A stretch of 47,237 bases of DNA. It comes from an uncultured Eubacteriales bacterium. GTDB lineage: Bacteria > Bacillota > Clostridia > Christensenellales > Borkfalkiaceae. Positions 26,685 to 33,114 of the stretch are shown piece after piece (the first letter of the stretch is position 1; the number at the start of each line of letters is the position of its first letter). The position numbers and the translations under genes were made by a program. The stretch lies in assembly GCA_900543915.1 (NCBI GenBank), contig UQTB01000017.1, positions 1 to 47,237 of the forward strand. Direction: 5' to 3'. The notes beneath the pieces are model-generated. The model was given only the letters and a program-made list of their open reading frames with translations, had not been told where the DNA came from and ran no database searches.

Positions 26685-26755
26685 AACTTGTAAAAGGGTA
26701 TAAGAAAACAACCGCGGCGATTATAGACGCGGCGCGTCGGTGGTGTTAAGTTTCG

Positions 26756-27769
26756 TTAGGCGGCTTTTTTCTTCAAGAATTTGACCCGATAGCCCGCGTC
26801 GGGCGTTGCCGATTTCAAAATTTCCATAAGTTCGGCGCGCTTTTGTAGCGGTGTAATCCACGACCGCCGCCCGTATTTATCACGTAAAGACGAGTGCGGG
26901 CAATGATTATAACGCACGAGCCAAACGTGCATTTTTTCGCGTAATTCTTCAAAGGTTGAAAAGGTTAAATGATTATAAAAATTTTCTTGATCGGTACGAT
27001 GTGAGCGTTCAACTTTTCCATTGTGGCGCGGCGTGTAAACGCGTATCAATTTATGTTTTATGCGGAGTCGGTTTAATAACTGATCGACGGCGTGGACTTT
27101 GCCTTCGCCCGTGCCTTTCGGGTTTGTAAATTCCGTGCCGTTGTCGGTTTGAATGATAGCGGGCAAATAACCGAAGTAAATTATCGCGCGTTTGATAAAA
27201 TCGACGGTCGAGTATCCGCTTTTTTCCTTGTAAGGGTATATAAACCGCTCCCGCGTTGCCTCGTCAATCATTGTATATTGATAATATCGCTCGTGTTTGT
27301 ATTCGCCGACGTTACACTCTAACGGAACGTATTTGACGTCCATTTGCATTTTTACGCCGAACATTTCGGGCGTATCGTACGGCTTTGCGATATACGGGTT
27401 TATTTCCCGCACGGGGCGTATTTTATGTTTCATTAAAAAGCGGTAAAATCCGCCATACGTCCGCGCGTAGCCGTATTCGGTGCGAAGTATGCCCAACGCC
27501 TCGGCGTAACTAATATCGGGGTGTGATTTGAATACTTCGGCAATTTGTGCCGTTTCTTCGGGCGTGTGTGCGTTCGGGTGCGGTGTATGCGGGCGGCTTG
27601 ATTTGTTTTGTAAACTTTCTTCCGAGCCGTCGTATGCCCGCCGCCACCGATAAAGACTTTGTATCGTGCATTTCGTGCGCTTTGCGACTAAAAATATATC
27701 GACTTTATCAACGAGCCACATTTTCAACGCTTTTTCTTTTTCGTGCGCCGTGTATTTTATTCCCTTCAT
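26756..27769 (-). CDS. DDE-type transposase/integrase (rve domain)
   Basis: The 337-residue protein has an N-terminal helix-turn-helix region (ALKMWLVDKVDIFLVAKRTK, IQSLYRWRRAYDG) and a retroviral-type integrase core. The acidic triad is visible as Asp144 (QMDVKYV), Asp209 (QTDNGTEF) and Glu254 (HNGKVERSH). Order and spacing fit IS481-like proteins; the D-to-E distance of 45 reflects an insert after TEFTNPKG. AAGGAGG precedes the ATG. No terminal inverted repeats flank the gene closely, so it may be the recombinase of the whole element rather than a separate insertion sequence. No MuB-like ATPase partner is present. Confidence 0.88.
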   Translation of the reverse strand: MKGIKYTAHEKEKALKMWLVDKVDIFLVAKRTKCTIQSLYRWRRAYDGSEESLQNKSSRPHTPHPNAHTPEETAQIAEVFKSHPDISYAEALGILRTEYGYARTYGGFYRFLMKHKIRPVREINPYIAKPYDTPEMFGVKMQMDVKYVPLECNVGEYKHERYYQYTMIDEATRERFIYPYKEKSGYSTVDFIKRAIIYFGYLPAIIQTDNGTEFTNPKGTGEGKVHAVDQLLNRLRIKHKLIRVYTPRHNGKVERSHRTDQENFYNHLTFSTFEELREKMHVWLVRYNHCPHSSLRDKYGRRSWITPLQKRAELMEILKSATPDAGYRVKFLKKKAA

Positions 27770-27790
27770 TTTTTACCTCCTTACATAGTT

Positions 27791-27820
27791 AAAGCGGGCT
27801 ACCGTTCGGCAACCCGCTTT
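27791..27820. terminator. Hairpin between the small early genes and the transposase
   Basis: AAAGCGGG at 27791-27798 pairs perfectly with CCCGCTTT at 27813-27820. T residues follow on the plus strand, and a weaker T run on the minus strand would limit readthrough into the transposase gene. Confidence 0.6.
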
Positions 27821-27831
27821 TTGCGCCTTTC

Positions 27832-28026
27832 TTACTTGTTTTTGTCTTTCAAAACGCCCGCCGCCCAACGTAAGAATTGTGCTTTGTTCATACCGCTATT
27901 TTTGATTATTGCGTCAATTTCCGCCGCCTCATCGGGTTTTAACCACGTTGTCCATTTTATGGAGTCGTTTTTGTGTGTTTCCCGATAGCGTTTATCGGCG
28001 GCTTTTTGTGCCTCACTTCGTGCCAT
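27832..28026 (-). CDS. Small basic protein, ribbon-helix-helix-like
   Basis: A 64-residue protein that begins MARSEAQKAADKRYRETHKND, continues with KWTTWLKPDEAAEIDAIIKN and ends in a helix GMNKAQFLRWAAGVLKDK. One beta-strand followed by two helices and a basic N-terminus fits an Arc/MetJ-type DNA-binding domain. GGAGG precedes the ATG. It lies in the leftward early operon, 12 bases after a 55-residue gene, and may regulate element genes. Target unknown. Confidence 0.65.
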   Translation of the reverse strand: MARSEAQKAADKRYRETHKNDSIKWTTWLKPDEAAEIDAIIKNSGMNKAQFLRWAAGVLKDKNK

Positions 28027-28038
28027 AATATACCTCCG

Positions 28039-28206
28039 TTAAAACAAGTCATTTTCGGCGACAAACATTTTTAAGTCATCGAAAGTAGGGCAATCGGCTT
28101 TTGTAATTTTTGCCGATACGGTTACGTTGTTTTTATCGGTCGATACCGTCCACGTTTTGGACTGTTCCGTTACCTTGTAAATTTTTCCGTTTTTTTCGAT
28201 AGTCAT
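28039..28206 (-). CDS. Hypothetical 55-residue early protein
   Basis: The reading frame starts MTIEKNGKIYKVTEQSKTWT and ends AENDLF, with AAAGGAG six bases before the ATG. It is flanked by co-directional genes at short distance, which supports it as real. Predicted as a small beta-rich domain with a short helical end. No family recognised. Confidence 0.6.
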   Translation of the reverse strand: MTIEKNGKIYKVTEQSKTWTVSTDKNNVTVSAKITKADCPTFDDLKMFVAENDLF

Positions 28207-28252
28207 ATAAAACTCCTTTCGGGCGGTTTTGCCGCCGCCCGACGGCTTATTT

Positions 28253-28609
28253 TTATAAAATTTTAATTGTTTCCGCGTCGCCTTTGAACTGCGCCGCCTT
28301 AATAACTTTTATTAGCCCCGCCCGTTCGAGCGCGTTGATACTTTCCGTTTTTGCAAATACAATAATTATTTGTTCGTTGACGGCGGCGTAATATGCTTTT
28401 TCCATACGCGCCCACTCGTTCGGACTTTTAGTTTTCCATATTTCCGAGTTATTCCACGCGCCATTACAGCGCGACGCGGTCGTGAAAGTATTTTGCTTGT
28501 TTGCTTCGCAATTATTAAAAAAGTCGGTATAATCTTTATACTCTCTTAATATTGCGATTGTCTTTTTTGCTTTTTCTAAAATTTCCGCTTGCGTTTTGCT
28601 AATTTTCAT
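28253..28609 (-). CDS. Hypothetical 118-residue early protein
   Basis: It starts MKISKTQAEILEKAKKTIAI after AAGGGAG; an alternative ATG nine codons earlier overlaps that ribosome-binding site and is less likely. The protein is mixed helical and hydrophilic, with a central Asn/Trp-rich segment NGAWNNSEIWKTKSPNEW. It belongs to the leftward operon driven from 28925. I recognise no domain. Confidence 0.6.
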   Translation of the reverse strand: MKISKTQAEILEKAKKTIAILREYKDYTDFFNNCEANKQNTFTTASRCNGAWNNSEIWKTKSPNEWARMEKAYYAAVNEQIIIVFAKTESINALERAGLIKVIKAAQFKGDAETIKIL

Positions 28610-28629
28610 TTTTTTGATCTCCCTTGTAA

Positions 28630-28658
28630 TTGACAAATTTGTTTTTATCGTTTATAAT
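28630..28658 (+). promoter_or_regulatory. Consensus promoter antisense to the element early operon
   Basis: TTGACA at 28630-28635 and TATAAT at 28653-28658 with a 17-base spacer point rightward, against the leftward early genes. The predicted transcript would begin near 28665 with a hairpin (GGGCGG/CCGCCC) and run antisense through the 43-residue gene. No convincing plus-strand protein follows, so a regulatory RNA is possible. Confidence 0.5.
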
Positions 28659-28704
28659 AGGTCTTACGAGGGGCGGTTGCCCGCCCGCTCTGCCTATCGC
28701 CGTT

Positions 28705-28836
28705 TTATTCGGCTTTGGTGTTTGCCTTGCTTGCCTTCGGCTTTTTAAGGGTTATCGTAACTTTGACTCTTTCGACGGTGTCGTTACTTTCAACCGCTTT
28801 TGCCAAGTCTTGCAAGGCTTTTGCTATGTTTTCCAT
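28705..28836 (-). CDS. Hypothetical 43-residue protein, first gene of the early operon
   Basis: It encodes MENIAKALQDLAKAVESN followed by a strand VERVKVTITLKK and a Lys/Ala-rich tail. AAAAGGAGG lies eight bases before the ATG, and the start is about 55 bases downstream of a consensus minus-strand promoter. Small, basic and probably helical; function unknown. It is too short for routine gene calling but has all translation signals. Confidence 0.6.
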   Translation of the reverse strand: MENIAKALQDLAKAVESNDTVERVKVTITLKKPKASKANTKAE

Positions 28837-28896
28837 ATCCGCGACCTCCTTTTTAGATTTTCAAAGGTTTTTGTTTCCCTCAACCTTTGTAATTAT

Positions 28897-28925
28897 ATTA
28901 TATCATATCCCCCGTGATATGTCAA
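28897..28925 (-). promoter_or_regulatory. Leftward early promoter with embedded operator
   Basis: On the minus strand TTGACA (28925-28920) and TATAAT (28902-28897) are exactly 17 bases apart. A dyad, ATATCA at 28900-28905 and TGATAT at 28915-28920, lies between and over the two boxes, where a bound repressor would block polymerase. The XRE repressor encoded at 29259 is the obvious candidate. Confidence 0.8.
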
Positions 28926-28974
28926 CACTTTTTAACGTATTTTCTAAAAATATTTTTATTTTTTCGAGAAAAAT

Positions 28975-29003
28975 AAACGCCTTCCGATAGTGGAGGGCGT
29001 TTT
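28975..29003 (+). terminator. Hairpin in the control region
   Basis: AAACGCCTTCC at 28975-28985 pairs with GGAGGGCGTTT at 28992-29002 (one G-U), followed by a short T run. Its stem is nearly the same as that of the terminator at 30341, so it appears to be a repeated element-specific terminator. It separates the leftward promoter from the rightward one. Confidence 0.65.
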
Positions 29004-29044
29004 ATCGTTATACCGAGATTTTTAATAAAGGAATAGCCGCGTTA

Positions 29045-29073
29045 TTGACTTCGCCGTAAAGATTTGATATAAT
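29045..29073 (+). promoter_or_regulatory. Rightward promoter of the repressor operon
   Basis: TTGACT at 29045-29050 and TATAAT at 29068-29073, spacer 17. TGATATAAT overlaps the -10 box and shares the TGATAT half-site found in the leftward operator. The leader to the repressor gene is about 175 bases. Confidence 0.75.
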
Positions 29074-29205
29074 AGATTTGCTACAATCATTACACTTCAT
29101 ATCTTGCGACTCGGTTATAACACGGCTAACGATATAACGACGCCCGTTTTTCTCGGTGCGTCGATAATCGTACTACTATTATATATCGAACGACCGAGAA
29201 AGTAA

Positions 29206-29256
29206 AGACTTCTTGAAGTGTAAACGAAAAATTTATCTTTCAAGGAGTCTTTTTTT
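29206..29256 (+). promoter_or_regulatory. Leader hairpin that buries the repressor ribosome-binding site
   Basis: AGACTTCTTGAA at 29206-29217 pairs with TTCAAGGAGTCT at 29239-29250 (one G-U) around a 21-base loop, followed by seven T residues. The 3-prime arm contains AAGGAG, the only ribosome-binding site for the gene at 29259. It may act as a terminator, a translational lock, or both. Confidence 0.55.
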
Positions 29257-29258
29257 AT

Positions 29259-29660
29259 ATGACGGTTTCCGAACGGATTTTCGACCTTTTGAAAAAGCAA
29301 GAAAAAAAGCAAGGCGACCTCGCGCGGGCGTTAAACGTGCGCCCGACAACGGTTTCGGAGTGGAAAACGGGAAAACGCGAGCCGTCGGCTGTCTTTTATG
29401 CAAAAATCGCCGAATATTTCGGCGTGTCGCTTGACTACCTTATTACGGGGCGACCGCCACGCGACGCACCCGTACAACAAATAATCGGTAACAATAACTC
29501 GAATAACATTGCAAACGTAGCGGGCAATGTCGGCGGGGATTTGACCGAATACGAGCGGGAATTACTGAAGGTATGCGAGTCTTTCGATATGCGCCACAAA
29601 ACCGCTCTTTTAATGTACGCATACGACCTTGAAAAAGAAATCAAGAAAAATAAGGAGTGA
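29259..29660 (+). CDS. XRE-family repressor of the mobile element
   Basis: A 133-residue protein with an N-terminal helix-turn-helix of the cro/cI type (KKQGDLARALNVRPTTVSEWKTGKREPS, then YFGVSLDYLITG). A Gly/Asn-rich linker (IIGNNNSNNIANVAGNVGG) leads to a C-terminal helical segment ending in basic residues, probably for oligomerisation. No RecA-cleavable peptidase domain is present. It is transcribed rightward from 29045, away from the leftward early promoter, the standard layout of a lysogeny switch. Confidence 0.85.
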   Translation: MTVSERIFDLLKKQEKKQGDLARALNVRPTTVSEWKTGKREPSAVFYAKIAEYFGVSLDYLITGRPPRDAPVQQIIGNNNSNNIANVAGNVGGDLTEYERELLKVCESFDMRHKTALLMYAYDLEKEIKKNKE

Positions 29661-29666
29661 TTTTAT

Positions 29667-30323
29667 ATGAAGTGGTTTTATAATCTTAAACGCGTTGTAC
29701 GCGTTATAATTGCCGTTGTATCGTGGTTGCCGTTATTTATCTTTGCGGGCGTTGTCGGCGGTAGCGTAGGGGAAAACGGCGAAAATATGCAAACGTGGCA
29801 AGCATTGATAATTTGCGCATTGCTTGCCGTTGGCGTTGTATTTACCGTGTTTGCAATCAAAGCGCGGGCGAAAGAAACAAAAACCGTTCGCGACGCCAAA
29901 CAAACGGAACGAGCCGCACTTGAAAGCCGTAAAAAAATTACGACGACCGAAAATCCGCGCATAATCAAAATGAGCGACGCCGCGGTAACGTCGCCCGCAA
30001 CGACGTTGAGTTTTCCGATATTTACAAAGGCGGTCGGCGTATCGTTCGATAATTGCCAAGAAAACATACAAAAAAGCAACGTCGGCGACCCGCTTTTAAT
30101 CAAACACAAGCCAACCGAGGAATACCCCGAAAGCGTGGACGTCATAAACGCGCGGACGCGTAAGCGTATCGGTCGTATCAAATCGGATCTTGCGTGGGAA
30201 TTTGTAGGCGAGTTTGACGAACGGTTTACACTTGACGGCGAAATCGCCGATATAACGGGCGGTAGCGACGGGCAAAATTACGGTTGCAATATAAAGATTG
30301 TCGGCGAACATATCGACGACTAA
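29667..30323 (+). CDS. Membrane-anchored HIRAN-like domain protein
   Basis: The 218-residue protein has two N-terminal membrane helices (about 12-34 and 44-68), a basic linker, and a C-terminal domain from about 118. That domain matches the HIRAN pattern: VGVSFDNCQENIQKSNVGD, then VDVINARTRKRIGRIKSDLAW, then ADITGGSDGQNYGCNIKI. HIRAN domains bind 3-prime DNA ends in eukaryotic helicases and also occur alone in bacteria and phages. It starts seven bases after the repressor stop, so it is expressed in the lysogenic state; immunity or host-modifying roles are inference. Confidence 0.65.
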   Translation: MKWFYNLKRVVRVIIAVVSWLPLFIFAGVVGGSVGENGENMQTWQALIICALLAVGVVFTVFAIKARAKETKTVRDAKQTERAALESRKKITTTENPRIIKMSDAAVTSPATTLSFPIFTKAVGVSFDNCQENIQKSNVGDPLLIKHKPTEEYPESVDVINARTRKRIGRIKSDLAWEFVGEFDERFTLDGEIADITGGSDGQNYGCNIKIVGEHIDD

Positions 30324-30340
30324 CGCCAAAACAAGCAATA

Positions 30341-30368
30341 AAAAACGCCTTCTTGCGAGGGCGTTTTT
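30341..30368. terminator. Terminator between convergent element operons
   Basis: AAAAACGCCTTC at 30341-30352 pairs with GAGGGCGTTTTT at 30357-30368 around TTGC (one G-U). Its A and T flanks make it work in both directions: for the HIRAN gene on the plus strand and the late operon on the minus strand. Confidence 0.85.
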
Positions 30369-30374
30369 GTTTTA

Positions 30375-30791
30375 TCAATTAAAATGTTTTTCGCCGAGGC
30401 GGGTTGCCCAACCTTCAAACCATATTCGATCGTAGGGCGGTAAAGTGTTGCCGAGTCCTTTTCGTATTTTGTACTCGCGCCACCAATAGCGAATACAAGA
30501 GGGAATACTGACGATAAAAGGCATAAACACGCCGAGCATAATATTTTGTAAACCGTGTCCGCTTTCGTGTTGCAAGATATGTAAAGACGGGTTTTTGTTG
30601 ACGACGAAAAACGCGCCGAGTTCAAAGCCGCCCCAACCGCTCCCGACTTCAAAATAAATCAAATAATGAAATCGTTTCGGTTTATGCCCCGTTACAAGCA
30701 AGGCAAGGGCAACAACGCCGCCGCAAAGCGTCATAAGCGCGCCCCACGTTAGCGACAAAAGCCAAAACATAATTGCTTTAACCGTTTTCAT
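30375..30791 (-). CDS. Membrane protein with HExGH metallopeptidase-like motif
   Basis: A 138-residue protein with an N-terminal hydrophobic helix (about 8-34). HESGH at 75-79 matches the zinc-binding HExxH pattern, and a downstream EGWATRLG could supply a third ligand. A central stretch, VFMPFIVSIPSCI, is a second hydrophobic segment. Similar short proteins occur near tail-fibre genes of prophages, with unknown roles. It is the last gene of the leftward late operon and overlaps the holin-like gene by 14 bases. Proteolytic activity is not shown. Confidence 0.6.
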   Translation of the reverse strand: MKTVKAIMFWLLSLTWGALMTLCGGVVALALLVTGHKPKRFHYLIYFEVGSGWGGFELGAFFVVNKNPSLHILQHESGHGLQNIMLGVFMPFIVSIPSCIRYWWREYKIRKGLGNTLPPYDRIWFEGWATRLGEKHFN

Positions 30792-31179
30792 TTTGTACCT
30801 CCAAAGGCTTATTTTTCAAGTCGTAAAGCGTTGCCTCGATTTGCGACTTTATCCACGTTTCGACGTCGCCGAAGTTGTCGTTTATAAATTTTTCGACGTC
30901 CGCCGATAACTGCATACGCGCCGCCGCGATTGCAAGTTTTAACGCCTCCTCTTGCGCGTCTTTCGTCCAAGCGTCCGTACCTTTGATAGACTCGACGTAC
31001 GTTTGATATGTAGCCTTTACGGCATTTGAAACAACGTTCGTTGCGCCTTGTAAAAGATTGCGCGCTTTTTCGTTTTTGATTTTGGTATTGATAAGGCTTT
31101 TAACCTTTGCCAAAACCCACGCGCCGAGCGTGGCGAGTAGGGCGGAAACGATTTTGATTATAATACTTTGCCAATCCAT
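30778..31179 (-). CDS. Phage holin, LLH-type
   Basis: A 133-residue protein with a single N-terminal membrane helix (IIIKIVSALLATLGAWVLAKV) followed by a long charged helical region, the layout of LLH-family holins. GGAGGAT lies upstream of the ATG. It would permeabilise the membrane to release an endolysin; no recognisable endolysin gene is present in the window. Confidence 0.7.
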   Translation of the reverse strand: MDWQSIIIKIVSALLATLGAWVLAKVKSLINTKIKNEKARNLLQGATNVVSNAVKATYQTYVESIKGTDAWTKDAQEEALKLAIAAARMQLSADVEKFINDNFGDVETWIKSQIEATLYDLKNKPLEVQNENG

Positions 31180-31187
31180 AAGTTTTT

Positions 31188-31523
31188 TTAATCCTCCGTT
31201 TTGTTTTCGTTGTCGGGGTGGGGCGGAAATTCGGGCAATGCGATCAAGTCGTTGTATAAGTCCGTGATAACGCCGTTACCGCCGAGCAAGTGATACGACT
31301 CATACTCCCGACGCAATGCGTCTTTTGCATAAATCGAACAATAGCCGCGGTCGGTGTATTTTTCGTGCTGTCGTATAATTTCGGCGCGCAAAAGACTTTG
31401 CAAGCCGCTTTGCATTGCTTTGTTTTTTGCGTGTCCGCTTTTGAAGTTGCCGACAATCGCCGTTACCACCGCGCCGACGGACGTACTTATAATCGCGGTT
31501 AAGATCGTTGCCCAAACGTTCAT
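31188..31523 (-). CDS. Small membrane protein, holin-like
   Basis: A 111-residue protein with one N-terminal hydrophobic helix (ATILTAIISTSVGAVVTAIVG). A soluble domain with AEIIRQHEKYTDRGYCS and an acidic, Pro-rich tail follows. Such proteins are common in phage lysis cassettes. The ATG follows AGAGGCG by six bases and lies immediately after the stop of the preceding small gene. Holin or antiholin function is an inference from topology and position. Confidence 0.6.
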   Translation of the reverse strand: MNVWATILTAIISTSVGAVVTAIVGNFKSGHAKNKAMQSGLQSLLRAEIIRQHEKYTDRGYCSIYAKDALRREYESYHLLGGNGVITDLYNDLIALPEFPPHPDNENKTED

Positions 31524-31524
31524 T

Positions 31525-31728
31525 TTACGCCTCTACAAACCACTCGTCGCGGAGCGACGCGCCGTTGTTGTCGGCGATTTCTTCTTTTGACTTACCGTCA
31601 AGGTCGTTGACCCAAATTTCGCAAGCGTCGTCAATTTCGCGTTGAGTGAGTATCCCCGCCGCCTTGTCCGCGTTTGCCGTTTCGAGCCATTTGTCTTTGC
31701 TGAATACTTTTTGTTTTGCGTTTGCCAT
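31525..31728 (-). CDS. Hypothetical 67-residue protein overlapping the reverse transcriptase gene
   Basis: It begins MANAKQKVFSKDKWLETANA after a GGAGGT site and is acidic and helical (ILTQREIDDACEIWVNDL). Its first 98 bases overlap the 3-prime end of the reverse transcriptase gene in a different frame. Translation signals and the tight spacing to the next gene support it. Not recognised; it does not resemble the four-helix Avd accessory protein of DGRs, which is longer and basic. Confidence 0.55.
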   Translation of the reverse strand: MANAKQKVFSKDKWLETANADKAAGILTQREIDDACEIWVNDLDGKSKEEIADNNGASLRDEWFVEA

Positions 31729-32779
31729 TTTTGAGATTACCTCCGTTTTGTTTACTGTAATTACTTACAATCTTTTTAAGTTTGTTTTTCGGCGCGTACG
31801 GGTAAATGTTCTTTTTATAGAAGTTTCGCCCGTTGATATGCGATAGCCAACCGATAAGGGATAAAAGGCTCATTGCTTGCCGCGGGGTAGTGTAGCCCGT
31901 TTTACTAACTTTGCGCACTCGACGACATAGCCGAAAAAATATTCGTTTGCGAAGTATGGTTTTGTTTTTATAAAACCGATACCCGACAAAATCAATCGGG
32001 CGCGAGTTGAGTTTCCAAACTTGCCAATTACCTTTTATCTTTAATCCGATACCGCGCAAGTAGTTATCAATCGCCGCAACCGCTTTATGTAACTTTCGCT
32101 TGTTAGAGTCTATCAAAACCATATCGTCAACGTATCGGACGTAGTATTTGACGTGCAATACTTCTTTGATATAGTGGTCTAAACCTTCCAAGTAAAAATT
32201 TGAAAACCATTGCGACGTATAATATCCGATCGGTAGATGATCGCCGCCGTTTTCGAGGACTTGACCGATAAGGCGTAAAACCTTTTCGTCTTTGATTTTC
32301 CTTTTAAGCATTTCGAGTAATATCGGCGGGCGGACGCTGTCGAAAAACTTTGATACGTCAAGTTTTGCGCAATAACGCATTTTGACGTCGCGTATCGCCG
32401 TTTCGACGTAAGCCTTCGCGTCAATGCCGCCGCGGTTAGGTATGCTCCCGCAACAATAACGGTACATACCGCGCGTTATTACGGGGTTTAATGCCGTAAT
32501 AATAAGCCAATGCACGATTTGATCGGGGTAAAATTTCGGTACTGTGATTTGTCGTATTTTACAACAAGAATTGTCGTAAATTTCGATATGTTCACTCGGC
32601 GAAAGTTTTATCGTTTCGGTTTCGAGCATTGCTTTGATTTTTCGTGCGTAACCGTCAATATCACTCAATATCGCTTTGACATAGAGCCGATCCGTTTTAC
32701 CTTTCGCGGCGTTTTTAATCGCTTTCTTGATAAAATCGACGTCGCACATTTTCTCGTATAGATAACCGACTCTTTTCAT
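31631..32779 (-). CDS. Diversity-generating retroelement reverse transcriptase
   Basis: A 382-residue reverse transcriptase. Motif A is KLDVSKFFDSV with Asp141, motif B is IGYYTSQ at 184-190, and motif C is YVDDMVL with Asp218 and Asp219. IGxxxSQ in motif B is the hallmark that separates DGR enzymes from group II intron and retron types (QGxxxSP and others). The thumb/C-terminal part is very basic. I chose the ATG at 32779 after AAAGGA; upstream sequence is the noncoding spacer after the template repeat. It should copy the template RNA with errors at adenines and direct the cDNA to the variable repeat at 33127. No endonuclease domain is attached. Confidence 0.95.
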   Translation of the reverse strand: MKRVGYLYEKMCDVDFIKKAIKNAAKGKTDRLYVKAILSDIDGYARKIKAMLETETIKLSPSEHIEIYDNSCCKIRQITVPKFYPDQIVHWLIITALNPVITRGMYRYCCGSIPNRGGIDAKAYVETAIRDVKMRYCAKLDVSKFFDSVRPPILLEMLKRKIKDEKVLRLIGQVLENGGDHLPIGYYTSQWFSNFYLEGLDHYIKEVLHVKYYVRYVDDMVLIDSNKRKLHKAVAAIDNYLRGIGLKIKGNWQVWKLNSRPIDFVGYRFYKNKTILRKRIFFRLCRRVRKVSKTGYTTPRQAMSLLSLIGWLSHINGRNFYKKNIYPYAPKNKLKKIVSNYSKQNGGNLKNGKRKTKSIQQRQMARNGKRGQGGGDTHSTRN

Positions 32780-32898
32780 AGAATATCCTTTAATCTTCTT
32801 GCGGTCTTTCAATGACTTACTAAACCGCCCTCTTTGTGAAGTGTTTTTTGCCGAGGGGCAAGGATTATACGCGCTTTGACGAAATAACAAGATTAAAT

Positions 32899-33023
32899 GC
32901 GACCCCCGATATTCGAGTTCGCGTTCGACGGATTGTAATTACCGTTCCAATTCCACAAACCCGCGTTCGTCGTGTTGTTCCAATTCCCGCCAACCGCAAG
33001 GACAGAGCCGCCGACGTTCGCGT
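32899..33023 (-). repeat. DGR template repeat (TR)
   Basis: A 125-base segment that aligns without gaps to the variable repeat at 33127-33251 (offset 228). Read leftward it would encode an Asn-rich peptide (GGNWNNTTNAGLWNWNG), that is, many AAC/AAT codons, the usual design that lets adenine mutagenesis reach many residues but no stop codon. It lies 120 bases upstream of the reverse transcriptase start, in the same orientation. Confidence 0.95.
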
Positions 33024-33071
33024 CGGGGAGTGCGCGTAATACCCTTTGTTTTGTCGCTATAAAGCATACGC

Positions 33072-33093
33072 CAAGGGGGAGGTATCCCCCTTG
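33072..33093. other. Hairpin between the variable and template repeats
   Basis: CAAGGGGGA at 33072-33080 pairs perfectly with TCCCCCTTG at 33085-33093 around a four-base loop. There is no T-tract. It sits between the target gene and the template repeat, so it could shape the template RNA, or act as a cruciform like those downstream of other DGR variable repeats. Confidence 0.55.
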
Positions 33094-33098
33094 ACAAT

Positions 33099-33114
33099 CC
33101 CTCTCTTAAAGAGG
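33099..33114. other. Small hairpin just downstream of the variable repeat
   Basis: CCTCT at 33100-33104 pairs with AGAGG at 33110-33114 around a five-base loop. It overlaps the stop codon of the target gene, 13 bases beyond the GC-rich end of the variable repeat. This is where known DGRs place a short DNA hairpin that aids target recognition. Confidence 0.45.

Noticed and set aside
26730..27800. Weak inverted similarity flanking the transposase gene as insertion-sequence ends
   Set aside because: The similarity is imperfect and the right-hand part includes the gene's own ribosome-binding site, so it does not support terminal repeats.
28630..28917. Plus-strand reading frame of 95 residues in the early region
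   Set aside because: It lies antisense to a small gene with better translation signals, begins inside a promoter and encodes hydrophobic, low-quality sequence.
31631..32779. Retron or group II intron origin of the reverse transcriptase
   Set aside because: Motif B is IGxxxSQ, there is no maturase or endonuclease domain, no intron RNA or msr/msd-like region, and a template/variable repeat pair is present.
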